Source: an uncultured bacterium (GTDB taxonomy: Bacteria > Actinomycetota > Coriobacteriia > Coriobacteriales > Eggerthellaceae). Taken from it: a DNA stretch of 9,424 nt. Where the stretch lies: the NCBI GenBank assembly GCA_947649215.1, contig CANSQW010000031.1, positions 1 through 9,424 on the forward strand, read 5' to 3'. The first letter of the stretch is position 1, and the number at the start of each line of letters is the position of its first letter. The position numbers and the translations under genes are program-made. The notes under the pieces were generated by a model. The model had not been told where the DNA came from. It searched no databases and was given only the letters and a program-made list of their open reading frames with translations. Shown here one piece after another: positions 1 to 5,754 of the stretch.

Positions 1-193
1 CCTGAGCGAGGCCGAGGCGCTCAAGACGTTCAACATGGGCTTGGGCCTGGTGCTCATCGTGGATCCGGCTCGCGCTGACGAGGTGTGCGACGCGCTGGCC
101 GCCGCTGGCGAGACGCCGTACCGCGTGGGCGCCATCGCGGCGGGATCCGGCGTCGTCCGCTACGAGAACGAGGGGAGCCTCTATGGCGCCTAA
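1..193 (+). CDS. purM: Phosphoribosylformylglycinamidine cyclo-ligase (AIR synthetase), C-terminal end only
   Basis: This is the last 63 residues of a protein entering from the left edge; the reading frame begins at base 2 and ends with TAA at 191-193. It contains TFNMGLGLVLIV, the conserved strand of the PurM C-terminal domain (E. coli has TFNAGVGM at the same place). A loop and the closing GAIAAGSGVVRY segment follow. PurM makes aminoimidazole ribotide from formylglycinamidine ribotide in the cytosol. Its stop codon lies 11 bases inside purN (shared 183-193, different frame), so the two are almost certainly translationally coupled in one purine operon. Assignment rests on this short but typical tail plus the purN neighbour. 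Confidence 0.88.
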   Translation, partial: LSEAEALKTFNMGLGLVLIVDPARADEVCDALAAAGETPYRVGAIAAGSGVVRYENEGSLYGA

Positions 194-797
194 CCTGAAG
201 ATCGGCGTGCTGCTCTCGGGCAGCGGGACCAACCTCCAGGCCATCATCGACGCCGCGGCTGCGGGGCTGCCGGTGGACATCGTGGCGGCAGTGTCGTCTC
301 GGCCTGACGCCTATGGCATCGAGCGCGCGCAGGCGGCGGGCATCCCCGTGACGGTGCTCAACCGCGACGCGTACGCCGATCCGGAGGCTGCCGACGCGCT
401 CATCGCGCGCACGCTGCGTGACGCCGGCGCCGAGTACGTGGTGATGGCCGGCTACATGCGCAAGCTCACCCCGGTGATGCTCGACGCCTTCCCCGACCGT
501 GTGCTTAACCTGCACCCGGCGCTGCTGCCCTCGTTCAAGGGCGCGCACGCCATCGCAGACGCCTACGAGGCGGGCGTCAAGGTGACCGGCGTTACCGTGC
601 ACCTGGCCAACGAGGACTACGACAAGGGGCCCATCGTGGCCCAGGAGCCGGTGCGCGTGGAGGAGGGCTGGTCGCTCGACGATCTGGAGGCCGCCATTCA
701 CGAGGTGGAGCACCGCCTGTATCCCGAGGTGCTGCGCGTCATCGCCGAGGGCCGCATGACCCTGCGGGGCGATCGTACGGTGCATATCGCAGGCTAG
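183..797 (+). CDS. purN: Phosphoribosylglycinamide formyltransferase (GART)
   Basis: Complete protein of 204 residues, the usual PurN length. It transfers a formyl group from 10-formyl-tetrahydrofolate to glycinamide ribotide, the third step of purine synthesis. Visible motifs are LLSGSGTNLQA at residues 10-20 (phosphate-binding loop), LNLHPALLPSFKG at 108-120 with Asn109 and His111, and NEDYDKGPIVAQE with Asp147. The Asn-x-His and Asp spacing matches the E. coli catalytic triad Asn106/His108/Asp144. The ATG at 183 is preceded by AGGGGAG (171-177) and overlaps the end of purM, which supports this start. It is the last gene of the operon here; the next plus-strand terminator is the hairpin at 907-932. 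Confidence 0.96.
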   Translation: MAPNLKIGVLLSGSGTNLQAIIDAAAAGLPVDIVAAVSSRPDAYGIERAQAAGIPVTVLNRDAYADPEAADALIARTLRDAGAEYVVMAGYMRKLTPVMLDAFPDRVLNLHPALLPSFKGAHAIADAYEAGVKVTGVTVHLANEDYDKGPIVAQEPVRVEEGWSLDDLEAAIHEVEHRLYPEVLRVIAEGRMTLRGDRTVHIAG

Positions 798-812
798 ACG
801 CGTCGCCAGCGC

Positions 813-841
813 TTGAAACCAGGCGATGAAGGCCGTATAAT
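813..841 (+). promoter_or_regulatory. Sigma70-type promoter for the small RNA
   Basis: TTGAAA at 813-818 and a perfect TATAAT at 836-841 are separated by exactly 17 bases, close to the vegetative consensus. The predicted start is near base 848, immediately before a run of three hairpins, with no plus-strand reading frame behind it. It is therefore best read as the promoter of a short untranslated RNA. Confidence 0.75.
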
Positions 842-847
842 GCGGAT

Positions 848-936
848 AAGCGGTTGCCCGTTGCCTCGGGCGGCTGCTTCACATTACCGTGACTAATGTG
901 ATGAAGAGCCGCTCTTTAGCTAAGGGGCGGCTTTTT
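848..936 (+). ncRNA. Putative antisense/antitoxin RNA of about 89 nt
   Basis: Downstream of the promoter at 813-841 the sequence can form three consecutive stem-loops and then a T-run. Stem 1 is 850-860 with 867-877 (11 pairs including three G-U, loop TTGCCT). Stem 2 is TCACATTA 879-886 with TAATGTGA 894-901 (8 perfect pairs, loop CCGTGAC). Stem 3 is the terminator 907-932 followed by T933-936. No ORF with a ribosome site lies in it. The RNA converges on a tiny membrane-peptide gene on the other strand (936-1016) and shares the terminator hairpin with it. Loop 1 is complementary to that gene's Shine-Dalgarno region, and stem-loop 2 can pair with its coding region. This is the layout of par/Fst-like type I antitoxin RNAs. 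The start site is predicted from the promoter only; the regulatory role is inference. Confidence 0.6.
907..936 (+). terminator. Rho-independent terminator shared by two convergent transcripts
   Basis: The arms AGCCGCTCTTTAG (907-919) and CTAAGGGGCGGCT (920-932) are complementary along their length if G-U pairs are allowed. The central bases form the loop, and T932-936 follow. It ends plus-strand transcription (small RNA and probably purMN read-through). On the minus strand it begins just after the stop codon of the small peptide, but there is no T-run there, so termination in that direction should be weaker. Confidence 0.8.
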
Positions 937-1016
937 CATTGGCGATAACGCAAGACCAATTCAATCACCGCAACGATCACCAGACAAAAGGCTAAGAGCT
1001 CCGTCCACGTAACCAT
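936..1016 (-). CDS. 26-residue single-span membrane peptide, type I toxin-like
   Basis: Reading the minus strand from ATG at 1016-1014 to TGA at 938-936 gives a 26-residue peptide. It starts MVTWTELLAF, continues with a hydrophobic stretch CLVIVAVIELVL, and ends with the basic tail RYRQ. One transmembrane helix with a positively charged C-terminus is the hallmark of Fst/Ldr and holin-like type I toxins. The start is backed by a very strong ribosome site (AAAGGAGG, 1028-1021, four bases before ATG). The stop codon abuts the shared terminator hairpin, and a convergent small RNA gene lies on the opposite strand. No clear -10/-35 pair is visible upstream at 1030-1100. The ORF is too short for composition statistics, so membership of a named toxin family is inference from shape and context. 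It could instead be a harmless small membrane protein. Confidence 0.62.
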   Translation of the reverse strand: MVTWTELLAFCLVIVAVIELVLRYRQ

Positions 1017-1020
1017 ACTG

Positions 1021-1028
1021 CCTCCTTT
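1021..1028 (-). promoter_or_regulatory. Strong Shine-Dalgarno site of the small membrane peptide
   Basis: On the minus strand AAAGGAGG (1028-1021) precedes ATG by CAGT. It is the strongest evidence that the 26-codon ORF is translated. Bases 1017-1024 are complementary (eight pairs, two of them G-U) to GTTGCCTC at 860-867, mostly the loop of the first hairpin of the facing small RNA, so the site could be masked by that RNA. Confidence 0.7.
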
Positions 1029-1150
1029 GTAAACGCCAGGATGCAGCACCGCCTATCCGCGCGCGCATGCTAGCACCTTGCTCGGAGAAAGCGGAGGAGG
1101 CGTCGGGCCAGCGGTCGGTCGGAGGTCGTGCTCGTTTATTCTCGTTGCGC

Positions 1151-1156
1151 TATAAT
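1151..1156 (+). promoter_or_regulatory. -10 box of the XdhC-like gene
   Basis: A perfect TATAAT lies 49 bases before the chosen start codon at 1205. The expected -35 position (about 1128-1133, GTGCTC) does not match the consensus, so the promoter may need an activator. Because the box lies inside the longer open frame that begins at 1067, it argues for the shorter start at 1205. Confidence 0.5.
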
Positions 1157-1204
1157 ACCGACGATGGTTTCCGAGGGCGCGTGGGCGCCGGATGGGAGTA
1201 CGAG

Positions 1205-2194
1205 ATGAACAGGGCGACGCTCGAGCGCATCATCGACGACCTGGAGGCCGGACGCGCGCCGGCGCTTACGACGGCGGACTTCCCGGCGTTCTCGGCGGAG
1301 GTGACGGCGAGCAACCCGCACGGGGGGCCGGAGGCTCTCGACGCCATCGCAGCCAGCCTGACGGCGGCTGACGCGCCCACCTTCCGACGGGCGCTGCGCG
1401 CGCTCGACGAGGGCGACCTGGCGTGGCTCGGCTTCAAGGTGGTGTACGACCCGGCTGCGGCGGTGGGCAACGTCGACAACGAGGTGACCAAGAAGTACGG
1501 CGAGCAGGGGTCGGCCGATGGCGAGCCTCTCGTGTTCTTCTGCAACGACGCCAAGGAGATCGTCTCCTCGCGCGAGCCGTCGGCCCGCGACGTGTTCCAG
1601 ATGAAGGACGTGACACGGGGCCCGTCGATGCACAACGAGCAGTTCGACGGCCTTACCTGGGTGAGCGTGCCGCTGTTCGACCGGGTGCGCGTGGTGCTGC
1701 TGGGCGCGTCCGATGCCGCGGCCGAGGTGGCGGCGCTCGCCGACCACGTGGGCTTTCGCGTCGTGGCGGTGGACTACGACCCCGCCTATCTCAACGAGGA
1801 GCGCTTTCCCACGGCCGAGCGCGTCCTGCTCCATGGCGGCAACTTCGACGAGCTGGCCAACCTGCCTGGCGATGCGGGCGACTACGTGTGCGTGCTCACG
1901 CGCGGGCACATGTTCGACCCCGAGGGCTGCGTGTGGGCCGTGCAGGCCGGCGCGCGCTACATCGGCATGATGGGCTGCGCGGGCAAGAACTCCACCGTAC
2001 ACGACCTGGTGATCGACGCGGGCCTCACCGAGGAGGACTGGGAGCGCGTCAAGCGGCCCATCGGCTTGAAGTTCGGTGCCAAGACGCCGGCGGAGCTGGC
2101 TATCGCCATCGTCGCCGAGCTGGTGGACGTGCGCTATCGCGACCGCTACTCCGCGGAGGCGCGTGCTCGCCACGAGGCCAGCCTCGGACGCTAG
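1205..2194 (+). CDS. XdhC/CoxI-family protein (molybdenum-enzyme maturation)
   Basis: Protein of 329 residues from ATG at 1205, which has GGGAG at 1194-1198 six bases upstream. An open frame back to 1067 would add 46 residues but would run through the TATAAT box and lacks similarity to the family. The C-terminal half is a recognisable XdhC Rossmann domain: VVLLGASDAAAEVAALADHV at 163-182, the acidic end of the second strand VAVDYDP (187-193), VCVLTRGHMFDPE (228-240), YIGMMGCAGK (252-261) and PIGLKFGAKTPAELAIAIVAE (285-305). Family members help insert or sulfurate the molybdenum cofactor of xanthine-dehydrogenase-type hydroxylases. Differences from typical members are GCAGK in place of the usual GSRRK and a loose GAS glycine motif. 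The first 150 residues also lack the usual N-terminal XdhC motif, so a direct chaperone role is uncertain. It stands alone between its own -10 box and a strong terminator. Confidence 0.8.
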   Translation: MNRATLERIIDDLEAGRAPALTTADFPAFSAEVTASNPHGGPEALDAIAASLTAADAPTFRRALRALDEGDLAWLGFKVVYDPAAAVGNVDNEVTKKYGEQGSADGEPLVFFCNDAKEIVSSREPSARDVFQMKDVTRGPSMHNEQFDGLTWVSVPLFDRVRVVLLGASDAAAEVAALADHVGFRVVAVDYDPAYLNEERFPTAERVLLHGGNFDELANLPGDAGDYVCVLTRGHMFDPEGCVWAVQAGARYIGMMGCAGKNSTVHDLVIDAGLTEEDWERVKRPIGLKFGAKTPAELAIAIVAELVDVRYRDRYSAEARARHEASLGR

Positions 2195-2237
2195 GGCGCG
2201 TGGCGCCGGGCGTCCGACGGCGGCGCCGGCAACACAT

Positions 2238-2273
2238 GGGAGCCGCGGCCCGGCCGGGTCGCGGCTCCCTTTT
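2238..2273 (+). terminator. Rho-independent terminator of the XdhC-like gene
   Basis: GGGAGCCGCG (2238-2247) and CGCGGCTCCC (2260-2269) form a perfect 10-bp stem around a 12-base loop that itself contains CCCGGCCGGG, followed by TTTT. It begins 43 bases after the stop codon at 2194. Confidence 0.88.
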
Positions 2274-2325
2274 GCCTTCGGGGCCGGCCGGGGCTAGGCG
2301 CCACGGCCACCTTTCTCGCCGAAAA

Positions 2326-2478
2326 TGGCACGGATCGTCAGTTCGGTACGGTCGGGGCGAGCGCGGTGCTGACGGGCGATCTTCCCGACCTGGGGTTTTG
2401 CCCATGAGGGGCCTGCCGAGTCGCGTTTCGGCCGCCCGAGAGGCCCCTCGCACCGTACCGAACTGACGATTAGTGCCA
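2326..2478. repeat. 153-bp unit bounded by 27-bp inverted repeats, MITE-like
   Basis: The left arm 2326-2352 and right arm 2452-2478 are inverted copies matching at 25 of 27 bases. The inner 19 bases of each arm (ATCGTCAGTTCGGTACGGT on the left) are identical. Between them lies a second perfect inverted repeat, GAGGGGCCT 2406-2414 with AGGCCCCTC 2441-2449. No reading frame with a ribosome site is present. The bases outside the arms are GAAAA on the left and GAAAC on the right, only a partial match for a target duplication. The unit sits between two convergent genes, where insertions do least harm. A non-autonomous transposable element (MITE) is the preferred reading. A structured RNA element or an intergenic repeat family is possible; copy number in the genome would decide. 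Confidence 0.6.
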
Positions 2479-2498
2479 GAAACGCGCCGTTTTCTGGC
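2475..2498. repeat. Short inverted repeat beside the MITE-like unit
   Basis: GCCAGAAA (2475-2482) and TTTCTGGC (2491-2498) form a perfect 8-bp stem with an 8-base loop. It overlaps the outer four bases of the right arm of the 153-bp unit, and neither strand has a T-run after it. Function is unknown; it may be part of the repeat or part of the 3' end of the transporter transcript. Confidence 0.45.
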
Positions 2499-2501
2499 GG
2501 T

Positions 2502-2544
2502 GGCGGCCCGCGCGTCGTCTCCGAGGAGGCCCGCGCGGGCCGCC
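2502..2544 (-). terminator. GC-rich hairpin just after the MFS gene, possible terminator
   Basis: GGCGGCCCGCGCG (2502-2514) and CGCGCGGGCCGCC (2532-2544) are a perfect 13-bp inverted repeat with a 17-base loop, starting six bases beyond the MFS stop codon. There is no T-run on the minus strand. It could therefore act as a 3' stability hairpin or a Rho-assisted end rather than a classic intrinsic terminator. Confidence 0.4.
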
Positions 2545-2550
2545 GGCTTT

Positions 2551-3780
2551 CTAGCGAACCTTGATGAAGGCCATGGCCACCAGCGCGACCAGGGCCAGGG
2601 GCACGCAGAGCACGAGCGAGGACATGAGCCAGCCCATATCCATCATCATGGCACCGAACAGGGGCGATCCGATGGTGGGCGCCAGGTTCTGCGAGATCTG
2701 CATCACGGACATGCCCATGGCCACGGCGAGCGCCCCGCCGCCGCGCTTCTCCATGATCTCCGGCGTCATGGGGCGCGTGCCGGAGGCGACGAGGCCGCCC
2801 ATGCAGCCGAAGATGATCACCGATGCCCACACGAGCCCGATACTGCCCATGAAGGCGATGGCCAGCGTGGCAGCGCACAGCCCGAACGCCACCATGACGA
2901 AGGGCTTGCGATGCCCCAGCTTGTCGTAGATGACGCCCATGATGGGCATGATGGCGATGGTGAGGATGGGCATGATCGAGGTGATCTGGCCGGCCTGCGC
3001 GTTGCTCAGGCCCATGCCCTGCTGCAGGTACATGGGGTAGTAGCTCATGAACACGCCGTTGCAGATGAAGTTGAAGCAGAAGAACGCGATGCACAGCAGC
3101 CAGATCTCCTTGTTGCGCAGGTAGCCCAGCCCGCGCATGAAGAAGCCCTTCTGGGCCTCGACGCTCTGCTCGGGCGTCTCGGCGCCGGCATGGGCGGGCG
3201 CCCGGAACAGCGCCATCACCAGCACGAACACCACGACAGCGCAGATGACGCACATCCACCAGGCTCCTCGCCAGCCAAAGGCGTCGGCTACCGGCGGCAC
3301 GATGAGCATAGACACCGTGGAGCCGAGCGGCATCCACGTGCACCAGATGGCCAAGGGCAGGCCGCGGCTGCCCTCGGGGAACCACATCGAGATGGCCGTC
3401 GGCGCAGCCACGCCGATGAAGGCGATGCCGCAGCCCTCGATGGCGCGGCTCGCGAACAGCACAGCGGCCGAGTCGGTCACGGCGCCCAGGAGCGATCCGG
3501 CTCCGATGCAGGCGACCGATACGAGGATGGCCGTCTTCTCGCCCATCCTCCCGCACATCCAGGCTGCGGGAATGGCCAGCAGCACGCCGCATACCGTGAG
3601 CGACGACATGAGCCAGCCGAATGACGCCGGGTCGAGGCTGAACGCCGCCATGAGCGGCTCGGACAGCGTGGTCACCTTGAACTGCGCCATGGGCGCGATG
3701 AAGCTCGCCAGGAACACGATCAGAAGAATGAGCCACGCGTAGGGCGAGGCCTTCTCCCGGGTCTTCTTCCCCTCTTCCAT
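2551..3780 (-). CDS. Major facilitator superfamily transporter, substrate unknown
   Basis: Protein of 409 residues with about twelve hydrophobic segments, typical MFS length. Segments lie near residues 14-32, 56-74, 84-101, 107-130, 142-163 and 172-192 in the first half. A cytoplasmic loop follows at about 193-222, with six further segments from 226 to 407. The loop GRMGEKTAIL (77-86) and its counterpart GVIYDKLGHRKP (282-293) are the two copies of the MFS loop-2/3 and loop-8/9 signature. ATG at 3780 follows AAGGAGGG (3792-3785) by four bases. It lies 232 bases downstream of the regulator gene on the same strand and near a divergent Mo-enzyme operon, so import of that enzyme's substrate or export of its product is the likely job. 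The sequence alone does not fix the substrate or the direction. Confidence 0.88.
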   Translation of the reverse strand: MEEGKKTREKASPYAWLILLIVFLASFIAPMAQFKVTTLSEPLMAAFSLDPASFGWLMSSLTVCGVLLAIPAAWMCGRMGEKTAILVSVACIGAGSLLGAVTDSAAVLFASRAIEGCGIAFIGVAAPTAISMWFPEGSRGLPLAIWCTWMPLGSTVSMLIVPPVADAFGWRGAWWMCVICAVVVFVLVMALFRAPAHAGAETPEQSVEAQKGFFMRGLGYLRNKEIWLLCIAFFCFNFICNGVFMSYYPMYLQQGMGLSNAQAGQITSIMPILTIAIMPIMGVIYDKLGHRKPFVMVAFGLCAATLAIAFMGSIGLVWASVIIFGCMGGLVASGTRPMTPEIMEKRGGGALAVAMGMSVMQISQNLAPTIGSPLFGAMMMDMGWLMSSLVLCVPLALVALVAMAFIKVR

Positions 3781-3942
3781 GAAACCCTCCTTACTCGAGA
3801 CGGTTCGGCGCCATGCTGCGCCGGCAGTCTCAAGCTATCGTGCGGAAGGGCGTCTGTCTGTCCCACCCAAGCGGCGATTTTTCATCCGGCCTTGTCCTAT
3901 CAACAGTAGTATGATCGGCGCTGAACTGGTGATATGCGGCAA

Positions 3943-3951
3943 GGGGGGGGG
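3943..3951. repeat. Nine-G homopolymer tract upstream of the MFS gene
   Basis: An uninterrupted run of nine G on the plus strand (C on the minus strand) lies 163-171 bases before the transporter start codon and 62 bases after the LuxR stop codon. Such tracts are prone to slipped-strand length changes. I see no convincing -10/-35 pair around it, so whether its length matters for transcription is unknown. Confidence 0.85.
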
Positions 3952-3965
3952 TGGAACTTTCGTGC

Positions 3966-3995
3966 GCCCTCGGCTTCGCCGTCCCGCTTGAGGGC
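3966..3995 (-). other. Inverted repeat downstream of the LuxR gene
   Basis: GCCCTC (3966-3971) and GAGGGC (3990-3995) enclose a small GGC-TTC-GCC hairpin, 17 bases past the regulator stop codon on the minus strand. No T-run follows, so it is at most a weak terminator. If it does not stop transcription, the regulator and transporter could be partly co-transcribed. Confidence 0.3.
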
Positions 3996-4012
3996 TGGCC
4001 GCAGGGCGCGTG

Positions 4013-5533
4013 CTAACCGTTCAGCAGCGTGCGTTCGACGGCCTCCACGCGGTCGAGCAGCTCCTGGTGCGTTCCTACGTCGAGCTTGCGATAGATGCGG
4101 TACTTGTGGGTCTTGGCAGTGTTGCCCGAGATGCACAGCGTGTTGCTGATGTACTCCACGTTGCGCCCGTGGGCCAGAAGCGCGAAGATCTCGCGCTCCC
4201 GTGGCGAGAGCCGACTTTCCTCGGCGATGGTCGCGCAGGCCTGCTCCCAGCTGTTGCCGCTGCGATCGGAGGGCGCAGGCTTGGGCTCGGCGGGGGCGAG
4301 CATATCCGTCTCGAAGGTGGGGTCGGAGGCGTAGGGCGCGATGGACAGCACGATGATGTAGGCGACGATCCACCCGAAGAACAGCACGAAGGGGTTGTTG
4401 AGATCGCCGCCGGCCAGGGCGAAGACGCAGGCCACGGCCCATCCAGCGGCCATGCCGATGGCGGGGGAGAGCAGGCCGATGGCGAAATGGAGCCTCGGGT
4501 TGACGTGCAGGAGGCGGGTGAGTCCGATGAGGTAGCTCCAGTGGAAGGCGGCGTAGGCGAAGAACTGAGCCGCGCAGAGGCAGGCGGGCACGGCCTTCCA
4601 GTCATCCGGCAGGAACGACACGGCGAAGAAGCCGGTGGCCGTGAGGGGAAAGTAGCAGCGCTCGATGAACGAGTTGACCATCCGGCCGCTGTCCAGCAGG
4701 ACGAGGGCCAAGATGGCCGCGCCGCCGAGCAGGCTGGCCGTCGCCATGATGCCGAGCGCCTCCGCCATGCCGAAGCGGGCGATGCAGTAGCAGATGAGCA
4801 TCCCGAAGGTGGCGCCGATGACCAGGGGCGAGAGCGCCTTGAGCGAGGCGAGCGGTCGGAGGCTGCCGGCGGGCTTGTCGTAGAGGGGCTGGTCTCGCTC
4901 GAGGCTGCCGACGCGGCTTGCGATCAGGAGGACGAGGGCGCAGGCCAGGTAGAGGGCGGGCAGCGCCGACCGCAGGGGGTCGGGGGCGAACAGCGCGAGC
5001 GCCCCCAGCAGCGCGGCGCCGATGAACGCGCCCGCCACCAGCAGCGGGGCGGTGCGCTGGCTCTCCAGCTGCGCGGCCGCGTAGGCTTGCACGGCGCCCA
5101 CCAGGGGAAACAGCGCTGCCTGGCCGACGCCCCACAGCGCCCAGGCGCCCGCCTGGAGCCCCAGCCCCGCCTGAACGCCCAGCGCCGAGAGGAACATGGC
5201 CGCCAAAAGCGGCAGGCTGAGCGCTGCGCCCGCCACGAGCCCAACTGTCGCGCGCCGCCCTCCGACGAGTCGGCTGGTGGCGGCGACGATGCCCTGCGTG
5301 CCGGCGAAGGAGGCTAGGCCGCACCAGGCCGGCAGCAACGTGAGGGTGGCTCCCTGGGCGGCTTGGGTCGCCACGGGGAACACGACGCAGGTGATGAGGA
5401 AGCTCCAATACGCCACGTAGGCGAGGCTTGCGACGACCGCGTCGGTGAGGGCCGACTCCGCGCCCTGTCGGACTTGCGCCTCGGTGGCGCCAGCGGTCGT
5501 ATCCTGGCCGAAATCCCCCTGCATGCGGCTCAT
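4013..5533 (-). CDS. LuxR-family regulator with a polytopic membrane N-terminal domain
   Basis: Protein of 506 residues. Residues about 30-400 are largely hydrophobic, with roughly twelve membrane segments in an MFS-like arrangement (for example 37-55, 95-120, 163-183, 189-206, 236-255 and 382-400). A polar linker (404-438) follows. Residues 440-497 form a LuxR/GerE DNA-binding domain: RLSPREREIFALLAHGRNVE, then YISNTLCISGNTAKTHKYRIYRKL with the recognition helix in the second part. No receiver domain is present. Membrane-anchored LuxR proteins of this plan are numerous in Eggerthellaceae and often sit beside reductase operons. The likely role is one-component sensing at the membrane and control of the divergent Mo-enzyme operon and perhaps the MFS gene; this is inference. 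ATG at 5533 has a G-rich site (5543-5536) close by; a second in-frame ATG at 5524 is a possible alternative start. Confidence 0.88.
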   Translation of the reverse strand: MSRMQGDFGQDTTAGATEAQVRQGAESALTDAVVASLAYVAYWSFLITCVVFPVATQAAQGATLTLLPAWCGLASFAGTQGIVAATSRLVGGRRATVGLVAGAALSLPLLAAMFLSALGVQAGLGLQAGAWALWGVGQAALFPLVGAVQAYAAAQLESQRTAPLLVAGAFIGAALLGALALFAPDPLRSALPALYLACALVLLIASRVGSLERDQPLYDKPAGSLRPLASLKALSPLVIGATFGMLICYCIARFGMAEALGIMATASLLGGAAILALVLLDSGRMVNSFIERCYFPLTATGFFAVSFLPDDWKAVPACLCAAQFFAYAAFHWSYLIGLTRLLHVNPRLHFAIGLLSPAIGMAAGWAVACVFALAGGDLNNPFVLFFGWIVAYIIVLSIAPYASDPTFETDMLAPAEPKPAPSDRSGNSWEQACATIAEESRLSPREREIFALLAHGRNVEYISNTLCISGNTAKTHKYRIYRKLDVGTHQELLDRVEAVERTLLNG

Positions 5534-5595
5534 AGCTCCCCCCTCATACTACTTCCGGTATGACACGAATCGAGCGATTTGCGAGTACCGGGCGA

Positions 5596-5610
5596 CTGGC
5601 AGCACGCCAG
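5596..5610. promoter_or_regulatory. Candidate operator palindrome, luxR-proximal
   Basis: CTGGC-AGCAC-GCCAG is a perfect 5-5-5 inverted repeat about 60 bases upstream of the LuxR start codon, in the divergent intergenic region (5534-5754). It shares CTGG...CCAG ends with the second palindrome at 5686-5702. Dyads like this are typical binding sites for dimeric LuxR-type regulators; binding is not shown. Confidence 0.4.
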
Positions 5611-5685
5611 GCGCGCCCTATGGTTATGCCCACGGGGGCGAGCAGGCGGCGTCGGGGCCTTCCCCAAGACATTCCGGCGTCCTGC

Positions 5686-5702
5686 CTGGTAGCGGATACC
5701 AG
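5686..5702. promoter_or_regulatory. Candidate operator palindrome, Mo-enzyme-proximal
   Basis: CTGGTA-GCGGA-TACCAG is a perfect 17-bp dyad, 52 bases before the large-subunit start codon. No good sigma70 -10/-35 pair is visible between it and the gene, which fits an activator-dependent promoter. If the activator binds at about -40, transcription would begin near 5735. The related palindrome at 5596-5610 suggests one regulator acting on both divergent genes. Confidence 0.45.
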
Positions 5703-5754
5703 ATTCTAGCACGCTCGCCTCCTACTTCGTCCGCAGAGAAGGAAAGGGGTAACC

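Noticed and set aside
1067..1204. Upstream in-frame ATG that would extend the XdhC-like protein by 46 residues
   Set aside because: The extension would contain the TATAAT box at 1151-1156 and has no convincing ribosome site, whereas ATG at 1205 has GGGAG six bases upstream.
1136..2173. Long minus-strand open frame opposite the XdhC-like gene
   Set aside because: Composition is rich in His, Arg and Val with no motif, while the plus-strand frame has clear XdhC motifs; a GC shadow.
2326..2478. Reading the 153-bp inverted-repeat unit as an integron attC site or CRISPR fragment
   Set aside because: There are no attC core sequences or integrase gene, and no spaced direct repeats; only inverted repeats are present.
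2473..3624. Plus-strand open frame opposite the MFS gene
   Set aside because: His/Gly/Asp-rich shadow of a membrane protein gene with no ribosome site or recognisable domain.
4010..5317. Long plus-strand open frame opposite the LuxR gene
   Set aside because: It lacks hydrophobic or domain structure, and the minus-strand frame has a definite LuxR DNA-binding domain; a GC shadow.
5672..5700. TTCCGG-N17-GATACC as a sigma70 promoter for the large subunit
   Set aside because: Only 2 of 6 and 3 of 6 consensus matches, and the -10 would lie inside the 5686-5702 palindrome; not strong enough to annotate.
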